DNA from: Xestospongia bergquistia
Lineage: Eukaryota; Porifera; Demospongiae; Haplosclerida; Petrosiidae
NCBI GenBank assembly: GCA_963965975.1
Contig: OZ014425.1
Location: forward strand, 67,001-131,000
DNA: 64,000 bases
Reading direction: 5' to 3'
The notes beneath the pieces were generated by a model, which was given only the letters and a program-made list of their open reading frames with translations, was not told the origin of the DNA and did not search any database. Position 1 is the first letter of the stretch. The number at the start of each line of letters is the position of its first letter. The translations under genes and the position numbers were made by a program. Shown here piece after piece: positions 58,701-64,000 of the stretch.

Positions 58701-61688
58701 TTTGAATGAAAACAAATAACTTCAATGCACATGAGGGTTAATTGAACCATACCAACCTGAGCAGTGGTTTGATATTGAACGAAACTAGCAAAATTGAATC
58801 CGGCCAGCTTCCAATCGCCATGACGACTAATCAGGATGTTGTTTAACATGAGGTTCCCATGCATCATTTTAACATCATTATGCAAGAAATTAAGAGCCTC
58901 GGCAATTTGTAACAATCCATAATGTGCCTCCACAGTATGTAATTGATATTCCTATACAATAATAGAATTGGAGTAACTCCTCTACTATTATCATTAGTGT
59001 ATTATTAAAAGGTGATTTTAACAAAACTACTCACATAACAATTATGACAAGTATGTAATCACACACACTATTAATTTAATAGTAGTAAGTGTTAATGGGG
59101 TAAGTCCCCATGTTCAAATATCAATGGTGACAAACTGTTATTTAATTAGTGCTCAGAGCCATTCAAAGCAGACGTTGTTCCATTCAATGCAGGACTAAAA
59201 GGAGGCGATTCAGGACTATTTTGAGTGTGAGCCTCGTCAGCAGAATCAATGCTAATTGTGTGAGCTGCTACCAATGTACTTCTGCTAGGTCCAGAGCTAA
59301 ATCCAGATGGCATGTGACGAGGTAATGTTCCAGTGTTTATACTACCAGCTGCAGGTGTACGAGGTTGATTCCCTTTTAACGTGACAGAGGAGACACGAAT
59401 TTTTAGACAATCATCACGAACAAATTCAGTATCTTTATCAGGATTATAACTCAAGTCACCATGAGCGATAAACTGTGTAGGACCATTGCCTTCCTTAGCC
59501 ATTTCTTTATCAATAACCCTATTACAAACACCAGGAGGAGTGTCTTCTGTAAAACGTATAACCTTTTGATAATGTTGACGGTCGCCTCGTTGGTTTAGTA
59601 AATGGACAGTAACATTACCAAGAAAAGGCCAGTCCAATTCATCGTCATACTCACCTCGAACAATATACAAGAATACAGACAAATGAGAGCCTTTACCATC
59701 TAATACTCCATTACAAAATACAAACATTCCCAATTTATAACCACCAACATGAGAGTAGAAAGGTCGACTGTACCACCATTTACCAGACTGACGTAACTGT
59801 TCAAATTTGTTTATTGTGAACGTGATAGGAAGAGGATTAGGTATAAATTGACGAAGACGGCTAATATCTCGAGTTAGGGTGTGGTTTTGTTGTTCCATGA
59901 GAGACAAACGTTGTTCCTGAAGGTCAAGAGAACGTCGCATTTTCTCGAGTAAAGCATGTGTATTTCCATCTTGGTCTTCTTTCTCGCGTCGAAGTTGTTG
60001 AACTTGTAATTTGAGTTGTCGTATTTCCTGATCTTTTGATTTCAAAAATTCTTCATCAATTCCAACATTTTTAGGTACCACTTCAGATGGTAGGGCTTCA
60101 ATTTTGTCTTCAACTTCTTTCTTAAAGTCAACAAATGCAGCACTCATCATTATGATGTGACTAGCAATGTTTTTCTCCAAATGAGCTGGAATATTTTTAC
60201 GTTGAAGTTTGTCTTGACAACCAGCAAAGCTCACAGCACATGACACGTTTTCTTGATACTGACATTTATTTTTCACATGGTCTTCCAACTGAGAGCGAGG
60301 TACAGTCCTTTCTGGACACTTATTGGGACAAGGGAGAGGATAACCAGGACACGTTGGGAAATGATCACGTTGAACATCCTCAAATATTCCCTGGTTTTCG
60401 CTACAATATTCACAGGTATATGGTCGTTTTAAACAACGATTTTTAGCATGCTCCTGCAGTACTTTTCTGGCATATTTATCTCCACAATTATGAGGACAAG
60501 ATAGCTTTATAAAAATACATCCAGACTTATTGTCTTTGTCAATATGGCGAGGTAGCTGTTCTAACCTACCGAACCAAAGACAGCCGTCAGTAACGTGCAA
60601 ACAACGAACATACAAATCGTTAACATTACGTTGAGAGGATTCGTCGAGTACTATTTCCCACGAATCTTCGCTGCAACTGGGACAAGGACCTCCTGTCGTC
60701 TTGTCGAGACATTTACGGCAATATGTCGTACCACAACAAGACGTCTTGTGCGGGTCTCTAAAGACTTTATTGCAAACAGGACAGCATAACTTGACAGGAG
60801 GGAGCTCAGTAAAATCTACTGACACTTCGTCCAAATCGACTATAACTTTACTGGAAGTCGCCATAACGTTTTGTCCAAATTTGCTGTTTTCTTCGTGTAA
60901 ACGTGAGGTATCCTCCCCCACAATATCGCCACGACCCAGTATTATAAACTGATCATTACAACTCACTGTGGAAGAGATGCCACTTCCAATTACTCTCAAA
61001 TAGTTAAAATGCAATAACAATGACCAGTAGATTTTTAAAATACTGACCAAATTAAAACATGTGATAAGTTTCAGCAATAACAATAAAAATAAACAACACT
61101 TAACAACGTACACATTACAATAGAGGTATGAAATACTATATCCCTCAATTTGAATATTTATTATTATCTATAATTTACCTTAATTACTAGGGGCAGAGGT
61201 GTTGGTAAGTTGTCATAATAACCAAGAACATTAGCCAAACTTGCAAAGACAGGTTCGGTTGTGAATGCAATACAATCACTAAATAAAATAACTCGTAAAA
61301 TACAACATATTATATCCTACATATAGTAGATGTACCTTGATTCTTCAACTGGATGATCAATTGTAAGGATTTTAGGATGTCGGAGACGTGCTAAATGGGT
61401 GGGGCCTCGTTTTAACATTTCAAAAAGTACTTCACGTTTTTTCTTTGGTATCTTCTCAATTTCAGGAGTTTGCTTGTAAAATATAAATACAGAAACTTCC
61501 TAAAATGGAAATTATGGACATAAACTCCACCCACATTCATTTAATACCTGTTTTGTTGACTTTTTAATTCCATTATAAACTTTCCAAAGCAAGCCTGGTC
61601 CAGCACTAGCAACATGTTTGACTAACTCGTACTCTTTGAGGACTGGGTTACCTACAATAGCAGTCTTCAACTTACCTAAAAAAGACAT
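55764..61688 (-). CDS. SCYL2: SCYL2, clathrin-associated pseudokinase
   Basis: Exons upstream of 61182 give the N-terminal pseudokinase lobe (GPGLLWKVYNGIKKSTKQEVSV, PVFASLANVLG); the frame resumes at about 58955 (EYQLHTVEAHYGLLQIAEALNFLH). The catalytic HRD is HGN and DFG is replaced by AGFNF, as in SCYL2. HEAT-like repeats follow (58.2-57.1 kb), then a coiled coil (KMEEQTKSTVEFAREVAENKA), and a C-terminal Gly/Met/Gln/Ser-rich tail ending in NPFADFNSLL, including an NPF motif. SCYL2 works in clathrin trafficking between Golgi, endosomes and plasma membrane. The intron 58956-61181 is very large for this window because it contains a complete TRAF gene on the same strand. Head-to-head with the TM7SF3-like gene. 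Confidence 0.93.
56040..56340 (-). repeat. Tandem coding repeat in SCYL2 tail
   Basis: Two nearly identical 105-base units plus partial flanking copies encode GTTNMGMELMQPQTHS and LTGWSSDISKTMQPHS segments. DNA identity is close to complete between the two full units, indicating recent duplication in a disordered clathrin-adaptor tail. Confidence 0.88.
59146..60864 (-). CDS. TRAF-family adaptor, intronless, nested in SCYL2
   Basis: An uninterrupted frame; the start chosen is MATSSKVIVDLDEV (60864), because upstream in-frame sequence to 61113 is hydrophobic intron-like filler. 572 residues: RING finger at about 25-65 (CPVC...CCGTTYCRKC...CPSC), TRAF-type zinc fingers (CLH...H, CPHNCG, HAKNRCLKRPYTCEYC, CPGYPLPCPNKC), a coiled coil (LKLQVQQLRREKED, LEKMRRSLDLQEQRL), a MATH/TRAF-C domain (TFTINKFEQL, WWYSRPFYSHVGGYKLGMFV), then a Ser/Pro/Thr-rich tail of about 60 residues after the TRAF domain. 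Such proteins link TNF-receptor and Toll-type receptors to NF-kB and MAP kinases as E3 ligases or scaffolds. Lack of introns and its position suggest a retrocopy inserted into a SCYL2 intron, in the host's own direction. Confidence 0.92.
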   Translation of the reverse strand: MATSSKVIVDLDEVSVDFTELPPVKLCCPVCNKVFRDPHKTSCCGTTYCRKCLDKTTGGPCPSCSEDSWEIVLDESSQRNVNDLYVRCLHVTDGCLWFGRLEQLPRHIDKDNKSGCIFIKLSCPHNCGDKYARKVLQEHAKNRCLKRPYTCEYCSENQGIFEDVQRDHFPTCPGYPLPCPNKCPERTVPRSQLEDHVKNKCQYQENVSCAVSFAGCQDKLQRKNIPAHLEKNIASHIIMMSAAFVDFKKEVEDKIEALPSEVVPKNVGIDEEFLKSKDQEIRQLKLQVQQLRREKEDQDGNTHALLEKMRRSLDLQEQRLSLMEQQNHTLTRDISRLRQFIPNPLPITFTINKFEQLRQSGKWWYSRPFYSHVGGYKLGMFVFCNGVLDGKGSHLSVFLYIVRGEYDDELDWPFLGNVTVHLLNQRGDRQHYQKVIRFTEDTPPGVCNRVIDKEMAKEGNGPTQFIAHGDLSYNPDKDTEFVRDDCLKIRVSSVTLKGNQPRTPAAGSINTGTLPRHMPSGFSSGPSRSTLVAAHTISIDSADEAHTQNSPESPPFSPALNGTTSALNGSEH

Positions 61689-61792
61689 CCTTGAAAATAG
61701 AGATACTAAAGGGTTAAATTAAGACCACGCCCATGAAGGGTAAACGCCCATGGCTCATATGTTGATCTTGTGATGATCTGTCATCAGTAATA
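61689..61792. promoter_or_regulatory. Probable bidirectional promoter, SCYL2/TM7SF3-like
   Basis: 104 bases between divergent starts, containing GACCACGCCCATG, one instance of the CACCC/CGCCC-type motif common in this window. Confidence 0.5.
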
Positions 61793-63816
61793 ATGGATTG
61801 GGTGATATTGTCCATTCTCTTTACTACTATATCTGGTACTGTATTAGGTGAGTTATAAATGATTGAGCTGTTAATATTTTATGTTTTTTAGACTATAATT
61901 TGACAGTGGGAGATGTAAAGAGACTAGACATTACTGTGGAAACCAAATATACCTTCCTTATTAATGCTCATGCTGAGTTTACTGGTGTAATTTTCCAGCT
62001 CCACTCTCAACATCACAATATCACTTTATCAAAGTCACCTAACTTTATATATGATGATACCATTAAAGGAAGGGATATCGGACTATGGCAAGAAATAACT
62101 GATAGTATGGTCCAATTTACATTTTATGCTATTGTATCTCATATCAATAATGATACAAGTGAACAATTATTGATATTAGCAGCTGTTACATCAGTATCAA
62201 ATAAAGGTCAGTTTATTATGTTAATATAAAAGTGTTCTATTACATTAATACAAATGTTCTATTTATAGCTCTGTTCTATTTATAGCTCCTATACCTGGTG
62301 GTTGTACACTAGTCTCTGCTCTCAATGTTGATCCAAATCTCCAGTTAACATATTCCATGTACACAACAACAATAGTATTTCAAGATGGTAACTTAGGTTA
62401 TATACCTACTGAGGTCAGTAAATGAAGGAGATAAAATCATTATTTATTTTTCATTAGAATGAAACTCTGCCCCAATGCAGTGGCAGTGGAGATATTGATG
62501 CATACCGTCAGTTAAAATATATTGTATATCGACAATTACTAAATATCAGAGATTATAGTATTAATACTTTATTTGATGCACTTGAACATATCATTAAACC
62601 TAATCTTGAGGTGGGTGTATCTTAGTAATGTAATAATTATTCTTATCCTTCTTATTAACAGGGTCTTCCTCATTTAACAAAGGATTCAAGTGGCATTAAA
62701 TCAGTCACAGTTGACTCATTTTATGGTGATGGTGTAATTTATGCAGTGTTAGCTACTAGTCTAGTAAATGGACAGACTTCAACTTATGTTCCTGCTGTGA
62801 CATATGCTTGTGAGTTTGACTTGAGAGAAGCTAAGTGTCAAGATGATCTACCTGTTATTAATATCATTGTGTCACCATTACTTGGACTGGTTGGATTATT
62901 AATGTGTTTATTTGCTCACCGACTATTTCACATAGAAGTACTAGTATTTTCATGGATTATTATATTACTTATAACTTATATAATCTTCTCAGCATTTATA
63001 CCCACAACACATACAGGTAAGTCATTTGGTCACATGACTGTCATGTGACTTCTTTCTATTATAGTACGAGTTTCATTAGCTATATCGTCAAGCATTGTCA
63101 TATCATTTGTATTATTTTTGATATGGTTCTTAACAGGATGGTATCTACCTTTTATTTTAATGTTTTCTGGAGTCACAGGATTCCTTATTGCAGCCATTTT
63201 AATGTATTCACCATTTGGTTAGTCAACAATTTCATTGACCACACCTCCTTATTATATTCTACGATACAGGGATGTTCACTATATTGAAGATCAGTTATGT
63301 GTATGGACTTTTCATGGCTTGCCTTGTTGTATTAACACTTATACCTGGAGTGATTTTTCCACGAGCTATGAATATATTTGCTTCCTCGTTAATAGGAAGT
63401 TATCTTGTAGTATATGCAATAGGAACTTTTGTATTTACTTCACTTAATGAAATTGTTATGAGAGTTGTAAAAGTTGTTTCTGTAAGTGGTTACCTAGCAA
63501 CAAATGAAGTCTACCCATTCCAACTTAATGGTAAGTATCACATGACAATCACATGACTGATTTATATTTTTTAGATATTTTATTATCATGTGGTTGGTTC
63601 GTACTTCTTGTGGCTAGTATTATAGTTCAAGCATTACTAGCCAGAGGACGTGACCCTTTTCCTAAAACATCACTGTATAAACAATGTTACAACAAATGGA
63701 GAAAGAGGTCAAACCGGTTACAACAACCTGCTATTAATGAAAATAGAAAGCTTTTACATTCTTATTGTAGCAGTCCAAGAACTCATGCTACATATGGCGC
63801 CCTCTCTAGTCAATAA
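61793..63816 (+). CDS. TM7SF3: TM7SF3-like seven-transmembrane protein
   Basis: Signal peptide MDWVILSILFTTISG; a long extracellular domain with several N-glycosylation sequons (61.9-62.8 kb) and CTLVSALN and YACEFDLRE segments; then seven hydrophobic helices (62.85-63.65 kb), beginning PLLGLVGLLMCLFAHRLFHIE and including SSLIGSYLVVYAIGTF; a short cytosolic tail with RGRDPFPKTS. This topology and the helix 1-2 motif fit TM7SF3, a protein described in vertebrates as protecting cells from stress-induced death. About eleven exons. Stop TAA at 63814-63816. Confidence 0.8.
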
Positions 63817-64000
63817 ATGTACTTTTATTTTAACCCCTTGTATCATACAATGTGTTAATGTTCTAAATGTACTCTTTTATTGTCATCTGATTGAGATGAT
63901 GCAACAAGATGTCTCTTTTGTCCAGCCAAATGGACAGAAAATTCTGTACACAAAGTTGTTAGCTGACGTCTTAAGATTTGTAGAGCATTGAGATCACGAC
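63817..64000. other. 3' flank of the TM7SF3-like gene
   Basis: A short stretch with no gene I can support; an open frame over the last 110 codons is a shadow of the preceding exon. Confidence 0.5.

Noticed and set aside
60865-61113. Upstream extension of the TRAF frame to an ATG at 61113
   Set aside because: The added residues are hydrophobic low-complexity sequence unlike any TRAF N-terminus; the internal ATG gives a normal start just before the RING finger.

Overview
This is an AT-rich, gene-dense animal nuclear genome window. The genes have many short introns (mostly about 40-60 bases, GT..AG) and clear metazoan families: TRAF, forkhead, P2X, LRRC8-like channel, ING, UBR5, nurim. The compact layout, tiny introns and gene set fit an early-branching animal, most likely a demosponge of the Amphimedon type. 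That is an inference from gene content and style, not a database match. Exon edges were read by eye, so outer CDS limits are firmer than internal splice sites.

Layout. 1-3.9 kb: 3' part of a TTC17-like TPR gene. 4.0-9.9 kb: two tandem paralogues with an LRRC8/pannexin-like four-helix pore but, instead of leucine-rich repeats, an unrecognised C-terminal domain. 9.99-16.86 kb: a tandem array of seven tiny cysteine-rich genes, all on the minus strand. Each opens with a three-codon first exon, and conserved non-coding blocks rich in palindromes separate them. None carries a recognisable family name; this is the best candidate for an undescribed gene system here. 17.3-24.5 kb: SEC31, an ING4/5-like PHD gene and a cathepsin D-like protease. 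24.8-34.0 kb: a large UBR5/HYD ubiquitin ligase gene whose UBR box position is occupied by an RRM-like domain and whose MLLE/PABC domain is missing; an intron carries an antisense tRNA-Asn. 34.1-41.1 kb: ARL1, a second cathepsin D-like gene, a GC-rich structured repeat, a P2X-like receptor interrupted by an in-frame TAA, and NF-YA. 41.2-64 kb: a double-FYVE protein, a forkhead factor, a SERGEF-like RCC1 protein, nurim, XMAP215/CKAP5, SCYL2 with an intronless TRAF gene nested in an intron on the same strand, and a TM7SF3-like membrane protein.

Organisation. From 17 kb onward genes largely alternate strands. Six adjacent pairs are head-to-head with starts about 100-340 bases apart (SEC31/ING, UBR5/ARL1, NF-YA/FYVE, forkhead/SERGEF, nurim/CKAP5, SCYL2/TM7SF3), which suggests shared bidirectional promoters. 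The intervening tail-to-tail pairs are close; the P2X-like and NF-YA stop codons are separated by a single base. Most of these genes are housekeeping functions (trafficking, microtubules, chromatin, ubiquitin) with no sign of a common pathway. The accessory character is concentrated in the 4-17 kb stretch.
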